Assembly: GCA_026018925.1 (NCBI GenBank)
Contig: JAKSZU010000009.1
Span: 72,512,041-72,576,040, forward strand
DNA from: Tupaia tana
Lineage: Eukaryota; Chordata; Mammalia; Scandentia; Tupaiidae
Length of the DNA stretch: 64,000 nucleotides
Reading direction: 5' to 3'
Shown here: piece by piece, positions 45,177 through 57,507 of the stretch
Numbering within the stretch: the stretch's first letter is position 1
Layout: each line of letters opens with the position of its first letter
Notes under the pieces: generated by a model
What the model saw: only the letters and a program-made list of their open reading frames with translations
Told to the model about the DNA's origin: nothing
Databases searched by the model: none
Made by a program: the position numbers and the translations under genes

Positions 45177-46087
45177 TTGTTTTTTTTTTTTTAATCAGTA
45201 GCGAGTAACTTGAAATTTAAACGTATTGAGTATTAGAAACAGAACAAGTTTCCATAATTGATTTTTTAAAATAAATGATTTTTTTCTATTATTTTTGCCT
45301 GTCAGAGACTTTGAAAAAATGAGAAACAACATAGAGAAGCAATCTCTAGATGGAAATATACTTCAAGTTTTAAAAAGCCATTTTTAGTTGCTAATGAATA
45401 CTTGTGATATCAGATAACTGATTTTTAGTGCCTAATCTTTTCTTACCTGATATGCATATTTTTGACCACATCAAGCTGAACTCTAAGAGTAAAAAGATAA
45501 AAGATTTTAGGAAGTCTTGCTTTTCTTTCAGACTTGGAACATGTTTGACCCTACATTATCTTGGCTATACCATTGCTGAAAGAATGCCATTGGCTTGTTT
45601 TGAAATTCTGAATTCACAGATCCTTATCGTCTGGATCTGAGAATAAACTGAAACCCTGATATGTTTTTTGTGAACTGTTGTAGCCCCAACACTAGCTGTG
45701 CCAAAGAGAAATCTGGTAAAATCATTCTACTGTGCCAAAGAGAAATCTGGTAAAATCATTCTACTCAATCCATGAAAATAACTCAGACTCTGGGAATGCT
45801 TGAGATGTAGGACACTTCTGTGTGTAGCTACAAACTATGTAAACATCATGGATGATGGCTTATCTGGTTATGTACAAATGTCCACAGTAAGGAGACTGTT
45901 CAATGATGACTCTCTCTGAAATCAAGATGCTGTTAACCTCTATATTTCTGAAACAGAGACTAATTACATTTCTAATGTAATTAGAAATGCCAAAACTAAG
46001 TTGGGAGAGAGTACAATACAAAAAGGATAACCCCTATATTAAATCCTGACTCTGGACCCCTTGTGGGAGATGGCTCACTACTGTTGA
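45177..46087. other. Unique DNA with a 35-bp tandem duplication
   Basis: At ~45698-45765 the block beginning 'ctgtgccaaagagaaatctg' occurs twice in direct tandem without mismatches that I can see. I find no gene in this stretch. Confidence 0.6.
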
Positions 46088-46102
46088 TTTGTGTTCAGAT
46101 TT

Positions 46103-47634
46103 TTTTTTCTTTATTTTTATTTATTTCTGTATATACATTCAATCACATTGTTTAGCTTACAATGTGACCATTTCAATATGTGAACATGTCTCCCTAGTCC
46201 CGTTGATCAAAATATCTTCAACCGATAACACCACACCTCCCCATCCCATCAATGATCTATCTCTGTATCCCTTATCCAAATGTCCTTCCTTAGGCCCCAC
46301 TCCTCCACACACACCACATCTGGCATTCACACCCATCTCTTGTGTTGTACAACCTTTAGTCAATCAGTTTCAGTCATAGACTGCAGACACTCGGTATATA
46401 TTAAGTGGCGACATACTATGTCTCTCCTTCATATCCTGACTTACCTCATGCAGCAGTAAATCTTCCATATTCTTCCGCTTTCTGTCAAAAGCCAGGGTTT
46501 TGTTGGTTTTTATGGCTGAATAGTATTCCATAGAGTATATGTGCCACAGTTTTTCAATTCATTCATCTGTAGGGGGGCATTTGGGTTGGTTCCATGTCTT
46601 AGCAATCGTGAACAGTGTCGCAATAAACATCGATGCACAAGCACTTTTCCAATGAAGAATTCTTCTCTGTTTTGGGTAGATACCGAGAAGTGGGATTGCT
46701 GGATCATATGGTAGATCTATTTGAAGATTTTTGAGGAATTTCCAAATTATTCTCCACAGTGGCTGGACCAATTTACATTCCCACCAGCAGTGTAAAAGAG
46801 TTCGCCTTTCACCACACCCTCACCAACACTTACCATTTTTTGTTTAATCTTAGACATTTTGACTGGGGTTAGGTGGTGCCTCATTGTTGTTTTTATCTGC
46901 ATTTCTCTTACGATGAGGGATGTTGAACATTTTTTCATATGCCTTTTGGCTATTCGTATGTCATCTTTAGAGAGTGTTTTTTTTCAACTCTTTCTCCCAT
47001 CTTTTAATAGGGTTGATCATCTTTTTTCCAAACAGCTTCTTTAGTTCCTTGTGTATTCTGGTTATCAGTCCCTTATCTGATGCAAAATTTACAAAAATAT
47101 TTTCCCATTCTGAGGGCTGTCGATTCACACTAATTACTGTGTCTTTTGCCATGCAGAAACTTCTTAGTCTGATGTAATCCCACTTGTCTATTTTGGGGAT
47201 GATCAACTGTGCTTTGAGGGTCTTCTTTAAGAAGTCTTTCCCTACACCAATGTCTCCTAGAGTTTCCCCAGTGTTTTCCAGGAGCAGCTTTATAGTTTAA
47301 GGTCTTAGATTTAGATCCTTGATCCACATTGACTTAATTTTTGTCAAAGGTGAGAGGTAGGGGTTCAGATTCATCTTTCTGCAAGTGGAAATCCAGTTTT
47401 TCCAGCACCACTTGCTGAAGAGGCTTTCATTTTCCCACTGGATTGACTGGTACCCCTTGTCAAAGATCAGTTGACTGTTTGGGCATTTATTTCTGGGGAC
47501 TCTATTCTGTTCCATTGGTCCACCTGTCTGTTTCTGTGCCAGTACCTTACTGTTTTGATTACCACAGCTTTGTAGTATATTTTTGGGTCGGGGAGTGAGA
47601 TGCTGCCCACTCCACTCTTCTTGTGTAGAATTGC
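46103..47634 (-). mobile_element. 5'-truncated L1, minus strand
   Basis: The 3' end is at the left (T-rich) and ORF2 text in antisense runs to 'cttgtgtagaattgc'. The target-site copies tttgtgttcagattt (46088-46102) and tttgtgttcggattt (47635-47649) flank it. The ORF2 frames inside (for example 46967-47206 minus) are close to the L1 at 33.3 kb but interrupted. Confidence 0.92.
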
Positions 47635-47649
47635 TTTGTGTTCGGATTT

Positions 47650-48970
47650 CTCGATTAGTTGCAGGTGATACTCTGACTTATTTCACCTTTCTACTGGTAT
47701 TCACATCTTATTATATAGATATTTGATTATTAAATGAAGCTGCCCCCAGGAAGAAATTGATCTTTTCTAAGCTGCTCACCAGATAAATAATTAAGTTAAA
47801 GGATGGAAGAAAATGTAAAATCATCTTGAATTTCTTTCCAAATTCTAGATTTTTGTCTTGACAAGTTCCTAAACAAGACTTGTCTTTCTGGTTGAATTGT
47901 ACATAGATATTTTTCTTTAAAAATGTTTTTGTCTCTTTTGCCTACAACCTATCAAGACAAAGGTCTGGGTGAAAGTAAAGGGTATTTGGAAATAAAATAT
48001 AAATAATACTGAGTGGGACATGCTAATTTCATAACGATGAAGAAAATATAAACTCTGACAACTGGAGAATCATGAGTGTCCAGTGACAGCAATAATGATC
48101 TCTCTTGTTCAAAACTGTTCCTGGAAGCTTTCCCCTCTTCATGAAGGGAAATTCCCCATGCCAACTTTTCAAGCTTATTTGAGCCCACTAAATTCAAATT
48201 GACTGTTGAGCTTAAGATCACACCTGACAGTGCTGATTATGAGACAGTAGGGGGTGACCTTAGTACCTGCATTTACCACAATAAATAAATAAATAAATAA
48301 ATAACTTCCAGATGCCATCTGTACTCCTAAGCAGGATATATTTGTGATATGAACAAGCAGAACTAAAATTGACAGCCTTAGGCAATCTTTCTGAAACCAA
48401 GGATGGAACTGAATTAATTGGACTAGACTGAAAACCCTAGGGCAGAAGGCCCCATGGTGGAGGCTACAGTGGATATTCTGTTAACCAGCACTGCTAGACA
48501 AATGTATGTCTTCTGTGGAGTGTGTTTCCAAGGGTACCACATGTTTTCTCTGGAAGTATATTTCTTGTTTATGTACCCTAATTATTAAGATACTGCTTCA
48601 GTCTGCAAGGCTTCCAGATAATCTCCAACTACTAGTCAGAGTTACGCTGTGTCTGAATTGATGCCTTGAGTTGCATAAGAAAGGTAAAAAGGTTAATCCA
48701 GAAACTCAAGGAGGAGACAATCTAGTTTTCTAAGGTAAGCCTTTTTGATTAATAGCTTTAGTTTTAAAAAACTAAATCATAGAAACCTAAAGGGCATAAA
48801 ATTTTATCACTTCAAGTTGGTATTATGTTGTGTGAGGTTCTACTACTACTAATTTCCTCATGAAGACACTTTGACTACGGTCCAATGGAGCACAGTATGC
48901 AAAAAAGTTAAAGTAGAAGCTCTGAGAGTACTCTGCTTAAAAAGAGCTATTTGCAAGGTTGGAACCCTGA
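47650..48970. other. Mostly unique non-coding DNA
   Basis: A (ataa)n run lies at ~48281-48303. No coding ORF with homology is recognised; the 89-residue minus frame at 47952-48221 has nothing to support it. Confidence 0.4.
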
Positions 48971-48974
48971 CTGA

Positions 48975-49045
48975 TATCTAGGAGAGTGGCTTACTGTATC
49001 ATAACTGTTTGTACAAACAGAGTTGTTTATGTTAAATATCTGAAC
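48975..49045 (+). mobile_element. LTR fragment (5' half), same family as 41230-41790
   Basis: 'tgtttgtacaaacag...ttgtttatgttaaatatctga' parallels 'gtttatacaaacaat...gtttatgctgaatacctga' at 41381. It is cut at its right by the next L1. Confidence 0.4.
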
Positions 49046-49049
49046 TTTT

Positions 49050-49975
49050 TTTTTTTTTCTGAAAAATGCCTTCCAATCTTTCAGTTTCTGCCATAGGGTG
49101 CAGACATTTGGTGTGTGTATGTATATATATATATTGGTTTTTGCTATAGGTCACATGCACTCACCAGAAAGACGAAGAGAGACAGAGAGAGAGAAAGCAA
49201 GAAACCACCCCCCAGGGGGATGGCCATGCTACAATCCCTTCTCCTCCATTCTCCTCTTGGGATCTTGGCCACACACGCACACACACCCGGCATGAGTTTA
49301 AGCCAGCAGATCCGGGACTTGAACCACAGTCGACTCTATGGGAGTCCAGAGACATAGCCATTACACCAACCACTGGTCCTCACATTTGGTATATATTGAG
49401 TGGGGACATACAATGCCTCTGTGTCTGTTTTGCTTCACTCAGCATTAAATCTTTCATAGTACTCCACTGTCAATTCTACCCAAATTAATCTACGAAATCC
49501 CAATCAAATTACCAGACATTCTTTACAGATTCAGATAATAAAACAATCATAGAATTTGTCTGGAATCATAAAACACCCCCATATCACCAAAGCAATACTG
49601 TGCAAAAAGAGAGAAGGAGGCATCTCACTCCCTGACCCCAAAATAAATTATAAAGTTATGATAATCAATACAGCATGGTACTGGCAGAAAGACAGGCATG
49701 TAGACCAATGGAAGAGAATAGATTCCAGAAATAAACCCCCAAACATACAGTCAACTAATTTTCAACAAAGGGCACATGACAATCCAGTAGGGAAATTTCC
49801 CAGAAAATGGTGCTGGGAAAACTGGGTATCCATCTGCAGAAAATGAAACTGGACCCCTATCACTCATGATTAACAAAAATCAACTCAAATTGATCAAAGG
49901 TATAAACATAAGACCTCAAGCTATAAAACTACTGATGGAAAATAGGGGAAACTCTTGGAGATATCTGAGTGAGCC
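49050..49975 (-). mobile_element. Twin-primed L1 fragment, minus strand, split by a SINE
   Basis: The minus-strand L1 3' UTR begins after a T run at 49050 ('ctgccatagggtgcagac') and resumes after the SINE ('cacatttggtatatattgag') to ~49467. The text then flips to plus-strand ORF2 ('gtcaattctacccaaattaa', 49468-49975). This is the expected 5' inversion for an antisense insertion. Confidence 0.7.
49120..49379 (-). mobile_element. SINE-A copy, minus strand, inside an L1 3' UTR
   Basis: 'ggtttttgctataggtcac', 'caccccccaggggg' and the head 'accaaccactggtcc' are present. The flanking acatttggtgt / acatttggtat is a probable target-site duplication. Confidence 0.88.
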
Positions 49976-49981
49976 TCCTGG

Positions 49982-51710
49982 TGTTTTTTTTTTTTTTTTT
50001 TTTTAGTTTCATTCAGCCAATCTGCGTCTTTTGATTGGATAATTTATTTCATTAACATTCCATGCTATTATGTTGCTAAGGATATTTGTGAACTTATCCC
50101 TGACATTTTATTAGCCATTTTCTTGGTTGTTTTGTGTTCTCTTATTTCTGTTTGTCTCTCTTTAGTTTTCCTGATATAGTACTCCCTTCAGTACTCTTGA
50201 AGAGCTGGTCAAGTTTTCATAAATTCTTTCAGTTTCATAAATTTTTATGTCACAATGGTTTCATTTCTTCTCCTCATCTGAAGGCTAATCTTGCTGAGTA
50301 TAGTATTTTGGTTGTTTTTGTTTTGTTTTAGGGTTTTGAATATGTCTTCCCATTCTTTCCTTACCTGCATCGTTTCAGTAAACAGATCTTATTTAGCTTG
50401 ATAGGATAACATTTTTATGTAATTTGACTCTTCTGTCCTGCCATTTTTAGAATAATCGTCTGATTTTTACCAATCTGACTATGCTGTGCCATGAAGAGGA
50501 TCTTCTTATGTGGAATCTATTTGATGCCCTTTGTGCTTCCTGGATTTGTAACACTTTATTTTTCTTTAGATTTGGAAACTTTCAGACAGTATTTCATGAA
50601 AGAGGTTTTATATGCCTTTACCAGCTTCTTCACCTTCTGGAATTCCCATTATACTGATTATTTGATTTTTATTGGTTTCTAGTATTTCCCATATATTACC
50701 CTCATTTTTGGAGATTTATTTGTTCATTTTTGTTTGTGGTTTAGATTAAGATATAAGCTTTGTCTTCCAGATCAGAGATTCTTTCTTCTTTGTGTTCCAA
50801 TCTGCTATTGCTGCTTTAAAGGGAGATTTTGATTTCTTGCATTGTATTCTTTATCTCCAGAAGTTCTGTTTGATTCTTTTCTAGGGTGCCAATCTCTACA
50901 GAATTCCTTCTTCATGACATGGAATGATTTTCTTATCTTCTGAAGGTGGTTTTCCATTTTCTCTTGCATCTCACTGAGTTTTACGACAATGAACATTCTG
51001 AATGCTATTTCTGTCATTTCTGTGATGTCTTGTGTTATTTTTTTTTCCGTTGTTGGTGAGGAGTTGCCATGTTCTTTTTTTTTTTTTTTTTTTTGGAGAG
51101 GTTTTCGCTGTAGGGCGTGTGCGCTCGCCAGACAGACAGAGAGAGACATAGAGACAGAAAGCGAGAAATCACCCCGGATGGTCACGCCGCAATCCCTTCT
51201 CCTTCATTCTCCTCTCGGGATCTTGGGCACACATGCACACGCGCCCAGCGTGAGTTTTAAGCCACTGGGTCCGGGACGCAAACCACAGTCGACTACGTGG
51301 GAGTCCAGCGACATAGCCATTATGCTAACTGCTGGTTCCCACCATGTTCTTTTGAAAGAGATATGCTTCCTAATTTTCTCCTATTTCTTGAAGCTCTGCT
51401 TTGTTTTCTACCCATCTAGTGAGGTACTCACTTTTCCCTACTTATTTGGGGTAGATTTCTAGTGTAGTAAGCTTGTGCACTTCTCCGTGGTAAACTTTAG
51501 CTCCACAACAGTTCCCTTCTTGTTCCTCAAATTTCCTAATTCTGATGTGACTGAGCGCTGACTTGAGGAAGCTGACCTTAAGATATCAGGAAGGTAGCAC
51601 ATTCCATGTATTACTTGGGCCTTACAAACATGCTCCTCTCTGGCTCTAGGAACCCAAAGGGCCTGGTCAGTGATGAAGACCCAGCCAACCTGCCCCAATT
51701 CCTTACTATC
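49982..51710 (-). mobile_element. L1 5' end ending in poly(A) just after the ORF2 start
   Basis: On the minus strand, a leader and ORF1-like text are followed by the ORF1-ORF2 spacer and the first ~25 codons of ORF2. These end in 'gattggctgaatgaaact' and then a run of ~22 A. ORF1 is heavily decayed. The structure suggests an L1 transcript polyadenylated early, or an ORF1-only subfamily. A SINE-A (51079-51340) interrupts ORF1. Confidence 0.6.
51079..51340 (-). mobile_element. SINE-A copy (young), minus strand
   Basis: The poly-T is followed by 'gaggttttcgctgtagggcg'. It is missing part of the palindrome ('caccccggatggtc'). The target-site duplication ccatgttctttt lies at 51067-51078 and 51342-51353. 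Confidence 0.94.
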
Positions 51711-51734
51711 TCTCTTATAAAATTCTTTAAAAAG

Positions 51735-51761
51735 TTTGTTTATTTATTTATTCAAGGAGCA

Positions 51762-51810
<49 letters not shown>

Positions 51811-51995
51811 GAGAGAGAGAGCACTCTCAACAAATTCTTGACACCACCACCTACTCAGAGCCTTCAGCTATCCCCAGATCATGTACAAGTATGTTCTCTG
51901 GTATTCAAGGAGATCTATGTACTTGAACTGGGAACCTTCTCATGTTCTGAGATTGCCTCATAGAATGTCATGTTTTACTGCTGCACCACCATATG
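51735..51995 (-). mobile_element. SINE-D copy, minus strand, with (CA)n
   Basis: 'tttgtttatttatttattcaagg', a (CA)n run (51770-51803), 'gagagagagagcactctcaa' and 'tactgctgcaccaccatatg' are in the same order as the copies at 7975 and 15752. Confidence 0.5.
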
Positions 51996-52169
51996 ATCCT
52001 TGCTTCCATTATATAAAGTACTAGACCATTCCCAGATTTCAGTGCCTACAGGGAGTTCTGAAACAGCCCTTCTCCCTGTAAATACCAAGGGATGATTGTA
52101 ATATTTATTAGAGCCTAAAACATATAGAAATGTAATATACTTGCCAGTATAGGACAAGGGAAGAATGTA

Positions 52170-52346
52170 GGAACAAAGTTTAATTAGGCTAAAGAAATGA
52201 CTCCAGATGATAACTTATATCCAACAAAACAAAGAATATCAGAAATAAGAAAGTTAATATGAAAGTAAATATAAACATATCCTTGATAGCCATCCTTTCA
52301 GATTCTTCAATATCTTGATAATTTTTACCATTTATATATATATATA

Positions 52347-52397
<51 letters not shown>

Positions 52398-55130
52398 TTA
52401 CTTAACAGTAAAACCATAAAAGGAGAAAAGAGAATAAAGCAATATGGGAATAATATTTCTGTATCTCACTGGAATTAAGTTAGCATAAATCAAAAGAAGA
52501 TTCTGATAAATTAAGATGTATATAGTAAATCATAGAGAAAACACTAAAGAAATTTAAAAAAAACAACAAAAACTGTAAAAAATACTTATGACAAAATTAA
52601 ATTCTTATTTAGAAAATATTTACTTGACACAACAAGAAGCACCAGAGGAATAGAGGAATGAAAAGACACAAGGCAAATAGACAATGAAAAGTAAAAATGC
52701 ATATATAGATCTGACTATAAAAATAATAACATTACCCCAGAAATATTCCCCAAAGCTTACAGCCAACTGATCTTTGACAAAGGATATCAGTCAATCCATT
52801 GGGAAAAGGAAAACCTCTTTAGTAAATGGTGCTGGAAAAACTGGGTATCCATCTGCAGAAAGATGAAACTGAACACCCATCTTTCACCATTAACAAAAAT
52901 TAACTCAAAATGGATTATAGATCTGAACCTAAGGCCTCAAACAATAAAACTACTAGTGTAAAATGCTGGGGAAACTCTGGGAGACATTGGAGTAAGTAAA
53001 GACTTCTTAAATAAGAAACACAGGCAATAAGCCCTAGAATAGACAAGTGGGACTATATCAGACTAAGAAGTTTCTGCACAGCAAAGGACACAGTAACAAG
53101 TGTCAACTGACAACTCTCAGAATGGGAAAATATTTTTGTTAAATATGCCTCAGACAAGGGACTGATAACCAGAATACACAGGGAACTCAAGTGCCTTATG
53201 CAAAAAAAACTGATTAACCCAATTAAAAGATGGGAAAATGAGCTGAACAAAAACCTCTCTAAGGAAGACATATGGACAGCCAAAAAGCATATGAGGAAAT
53301 GCTCAATATCCCTCATCATAAGGGAGATGCAGATAAAACCACAATGAGATACCACCTAACCCCTGTCAGAATGGTAAAGATTAAGAATATAAAAAGTGAT
53401 AAGTGTTGGTGGGGATGTGGTGAAAAGGGAACCCTCCTACACTGTTGGTGGGAATGTAAACTGGTTTAACCACTGTGGAGAACAATATGGAGGTTCCTCA
53501 AAGATCTACAAATAGAACTACCATTTGATCCAGCAATCCCACTTCTGGGTATCTATCCAAAGGATAGGAGAACGCTCACTCAGAAAAGTGCTTGCACATC
53601 AATGTTTATTGCAGCATTATTCACAATTGCTGAGACATGGAACCAACCTAAATGTCCACAAACTGATGAATGGATTGGAAAAATGTGGTATATATACTCT
53701 ATGGAATACTACTCAGCCATAAAAAAAATAACAAGACCCTGGCATTTGATAGAAAGTGGTCAGATATGGAGGATCTATTGCTGAGTGAAGTAAGCCAGGC
53801 TATGAAAGAAAGATATTGTATGTATCCACTTAATATATACCGACTATCCGCATTCTATGGTAGAGAGCTAAATATTGGAGGACATAAAAGCAGTGAAGGT
53901 ACTTAACGAGAACAGGACAGTGTGGAATGGGGGGGGGTGAAGAGAAGAGGATAGAGAAAGATAGCAAGAGAACAAATAGACAGGCAGGATGTTAGTGGGA
54001 AACAGATATGGCTTATTACCTGTTGATGATGACAAGTATAGTATTCTCACCTGGATTGGTCTGAGAGGTATTTCATGATAGGTAAAGTCTTTTTACAAGC
54101 AAAATGAGAAATAGTGATTGACTGTTTAAAAAAATAATAATTAGAATAATAATAATAATGATTGGGAAAACATTGAAAAGATATTGAATGATGAAGTGGG
54201 GATTTTAATGTCTCTGTATTGACTGACATGAATGGCATTCCCTTTTGAAAAAGCAATGTAATACACTGTAAAGTTATATGTAATCCAATGTAATATAAAG
54301 AAGATTATGATGATAATAAAGATAAATAAATAAATTAATTAATTAAAAATAATAACATTAAATTTGGATGAATTAAACAATACACACAAAGGCAGAGATT
54401 ACCAGACTGAATAATAAAATGAGATGCAACTATTTGGTGTCTATAAAGGTTACACTTTAGATTTCCAAGATATAAAAATATTGAAAGTAAATGATGGGAA
54501 CATATAAAGGATGAAAAGAAAAATAAAAAAAAAGTGGAGTGGCTGTACTAATATCAAACAAAGAAGGACTTAAAACAAACACTGTTACTATAGATAAAGA
54601 GTGGCATTTTATATGAACACTATCAATCCATCAGGGGCATAGTATATAATATATTTATACTATATAATAATAATAATATACTATAATATATAGTATATAC
54701 CATATATTCTATATAATTTATCTCATATACATATAATGGTACTAAAATACATGAAGCAAAAACTAACATAAATGAACAGAGAAATAGATGTTGATAGTAT
54801 TAATAGATATTTTGATACTCCATATTCAATAATGTATAGAACAACTAGACAAATGATCAATAGGGAAATAAATTTGAATATTATAAATGGATCAGATATC
54901 AATAAAACACTCCACTAAAAAATCAAAAGTATGTACATTATTCTCAAGTACATAGGGGAAATTTTGTAGTATAGACTATTGCTAGGCCATAAAACATCAG
55001 TAAGTTTAAAAAGAAAAAAATAATGCTATGTTCTACAACCACAATGAAATGAAATTAGAAATCAATAACTAGGAAAAATGAAAAATACAGAAATATGTGC
55101 AAACTAATCAATAGATTCCTGTATTTTTTT
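52170..55130 (+). mobile_element. Ancient L1 (L1M4-type) leader and ORF2 endonuclease region
   Basis: Before the insertion: 'ggagaaaagagaataaagc', 'ggaattaagttagcataaat'. After it: 'ggagtggctgtactaatatc', 'aaatacatgaagcaaaaact', 'tgtatagaacaactagacaa'. The frame is destroyed. A (TA)n(TG)n(TA)n tract lies at 52336-52394 and an AT-rich self-complementary tract at ~54640-54735. Confidence 0.65.
52735..54343 (+). mobile_element. 5'-truncated L1 inserted in L1M
   Basis: It begins in ORF2 ('aaagcttacagccaactgat') and runs through ORF2 end and 3' UTR to an A/T-rich tail. The target-site duplication aaaaataataacatta lies at ~52719-52734 and 54345-54360. ORF2 is broken by stops, for example at 53110. 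Confidence 0.92.
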
Positions 55131-55132
55131 CT

Positions 55133-55422
55133 AGCTTTTGCTACAGGGTATATGAGCTTCTAGTAGAGAGTCAGATGGAGAGAGAGAGAGAAAGGGAGAG
55201 AGAGACAAAAAGAGAGAGAGAAAGAGAAAGAAAATGAGAAATCATCCCCAAGAGGGCATTGCCATGCCACAATTCTCTCTCCTCCATTCTCCTCTCAGGA
55301 TTTTGGACACACAGGCACATGTACCCAGCATGTTTTTCAGGCTATCAGATCTGGGACTTGAATCATATGGCCAGCCCTGTGGGATCCAGCCACCTTAACC
55401 ACCAGATCATGTGCTGGTCTTA
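55133..55422 (-). mobile_element. SINE-A copy (older), minus strand, expanded GA tract
   Basis: 'cttttgctacagggtatatg', a long (GA)n tract, 'gaggattttggacacac'-like text and the head 'ccaccagatcatgtgctggt' are present. Confidence 0.82.
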
Positions 55423-55429
55423 TAGAATG

Positions 55430-55775
55430 GACTATTATTTGATCATTAAAAGATTAATAATAAGAATAAATAAAATTAAAAAAATAAATAATTCTTTTTT
55501 TAAAAAAGTACTGATACTTGCTACAATATGGATTAAGTTTGAAAGCATTATGCCAATTAAATGAAAACAATCAGAAAGGGACATGTATTATATGATTTAA
55601 TTCATATGAAATATAAAATAGGGACAGCTATTGAAACAGAAAGTAGATTAGTCATTTCTCAGTGCTGGGGGCAGGGATATGGGGAAGGGTATAAAGTTAT
55701 CTTTTGTAGTAATAAAAATGATTTAAAATTGTCTGTAGTGATGGTTGCACATATATGTAAATATATTTAAAATCA
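55430..55775 (+). mobile_element. Ancient L1M 3' end
   Basis: 'gtattatatgatttaattca', 'gggggcagggatatgggg' and 'gtagtgatggttgcacatat' match the 3' UTR of old L1M elements. Confidence 0.55.
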
Positions 55776-55778
55776 TTA

Positions 55779-56048
55779 GGGCGTACCTCCTCAGTGCAGT
55801 GGTTAAGCACTGTGTATGGGGAGACAGATGCCACATGACCACATGGTTCAAATCCCAGCCCTGCTGGCTTGACAAACATGCCAGGCCCACGTGTGTTTGT
55901 GCCCCAAATCCTAACAGGATGGAGAAATGGAGGATAAGGGTTTGTGGTGTGACTATGTCCCACTGAAGGATTCTCTCTCTCTCTCTCTCTCTCTCTCTTG
56001 CTCTCTCTCTGTCTCTGACAAGCACATACAACCTCTGGAAAAAAAATA
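55779..56048 (+). mobile_element. Diverged SINE-A relative
   Basis: It has 'ctcagtgcagtggttaagcac', ggttcaaatccca as B-box, 'aggatggagaaatggagg', a (tc)n tract and 'tgacaagcacatacaacctc'. It is older than the main family. Confidence 0.7.
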
Positions 56049-56129
56049 ATTGAATTACATACTTGAATGAGTGAATTTTATCTAAAAAAATCCTGTTTTT
56101 AAAAAATCCTGGGAACTGAGAATCTAACG

Positions 56130-56395
56130 ACCTTCCCTGGTAGACAACATTCTATATGTGTCGCTACAACTTGTCTCTAGATGAACTCAGTGAACCTGTG
56201 TGACTCCACTTAGAATAAGATTCTTGGAACCTTTTGCCTGGTTTCTGATATACTTCACTCCATATGTCCTTTCCCTCTGCTGATTTTACTTTTTAGTTAA
56301 TCAATACCTTGGATACTACTGTATGCTGAATCTAGTGACTCTTCCTAGAGAATCATCATATCTGGATATCATCTTGGGGGCCCTGACACAACAGG
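56130..56395 (+). mobile_element. LTR fragment (3' half), same family as 41230-41790
   Basis: 'cctggtagacaacattctat', 'gaacctgtgtgactccac', 'ctgctgattttactttttag' and 'ctgtatgctgaatctagtgac' parallel 41510-41770. It ends near 'gccctgacacaaca', a plausible LTR end. Confidence 0.5.
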
Positions 56396-56970
56396 TTCTA
56401 ACTTAATTTTTTCCCATGTGTTGACAGAGAATGTGATAATATTCTTAGACAACTTATATTGAATATACTCACAATTGTTACCCATTTGTTGCACAGAGTG
56501 TTGTTCTTCAGTTCCCTTTCCCTGGGTAAGTGGAAGAGGAAAGAAAACAGGTCTCCAAAAACCTAGAAATGTATAGACTCAATTATTTTCAACTTCTATA
56601 AAATTAAGGTTGTAGAAAGGGAGAATTTGTATGATTCTACAGTGAAAAAAATGTTTCTTATTATACTATTATTCAACAAATATATTTATTAATAATGGTG
56701 ATTCTTGTCACAGTTTTAGTGAAATTTATTAAAGCAATATTGAAAACTAAATTTAAAGTATTCCGTTATATGTTGATAATATGTTTACCCCATATAAAAT
56801 TAAACAGATGTTCAATTAGCTTCCTCTAAAATAAATGCAGCAAATTATTGTCCTAATAAATATTAGGGTATAAAATTGGCTAACAAGGACCCATTAGTAT
56901 GGCTAATCTGTCCATATCTCTATCTATATATATCTATCTATTATATCTATCGATCGATTGATAGATCTAT
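56396..56970. other. AT-rich non-coding DNA with a (TATC)n-like tract
   Basis: The tract 'tatctatctattatatc' lies at 56925-56975. I see no gene. Confidence 0.4.
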
Positions 56971-56974
56971 CTAA

Positions 56975-57260
56975 AAAAGATATTAGCAATGATGTGGAGA
57001 AATTGGAACCATTGTGTACTGTTGGAGGTAATGTAAAATAGTGCAATCACAATTTAAAACAGTATGGTAGTTTCTCAAAGGATTAAAAATAGAATTAACA
57101 TATAATTCAGCAATTATATTGGGTTGTCGGGAAAGTCATGACACATTTTTGCATAGAAAAGTACGAAAAATACATCATGACTTTTCCAACAATCCAGTAC
57201 TTCTGGGAATATACTTAAAGGTATAGAAACAGGATCTCAAAGAGATACTTATACACCCAT
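56975..57260 (+). mobile_element. Ancient L1M ORF2 3' fragment, split by a MITE
   Basis: 'gtggagaaattggaaccatt', 'actgttggaggtaatgtaaa' and, after the MITE, 'ctgggaatatacttaaagg' follow the ORF2 C-terminal order. Confidence 0.65.
57118..57195. mobile_element. Mariner-type MITE (~78 bp)
   Basis: The left end ttgggttgtcgggaaagtca and the reverse complement of the right end (ctggattgttggaaaagtca) form imperfect terminal inverted repeats of ~23 bp around a short centre. TA stands on both sides. L1M text continues on either side, so the insertion is precise. The size and layout resemble MADE1, but the ends are different. Confidence 0.8.
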
Positions 57261-57309
57261 GTTGATTTATTGTATTACCTTGATTAATTACATAAATTAG
57301 TAAAATACA

Positions 57310-57470
57310 GGTGATGATAATGAGCACTTCTTAGGTTTGTGATGTTTTTATGTACTTATACTTGTAAAACTAGAGAATTAATATTAGTAAGTTAATACTG
57401 GTGAATTAGTGCTAATGAATTAGTATAAGCAAAATATTTAGAATAGTTCCTGGCACTGTTTTAAAAAGTT
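57310..57470 (+). repeat. MIR-like relic
   Basis: 'gaatagttcctggcactg' and the preceding 'gtgatgataatgagcac' resemble the MIR core. The call is tentative. Confidence 0.35.
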
Positions 57471-57507
57471 TAGCTATCAATATTATCTGTAAAGAAAGAC
57501 AGCAACA

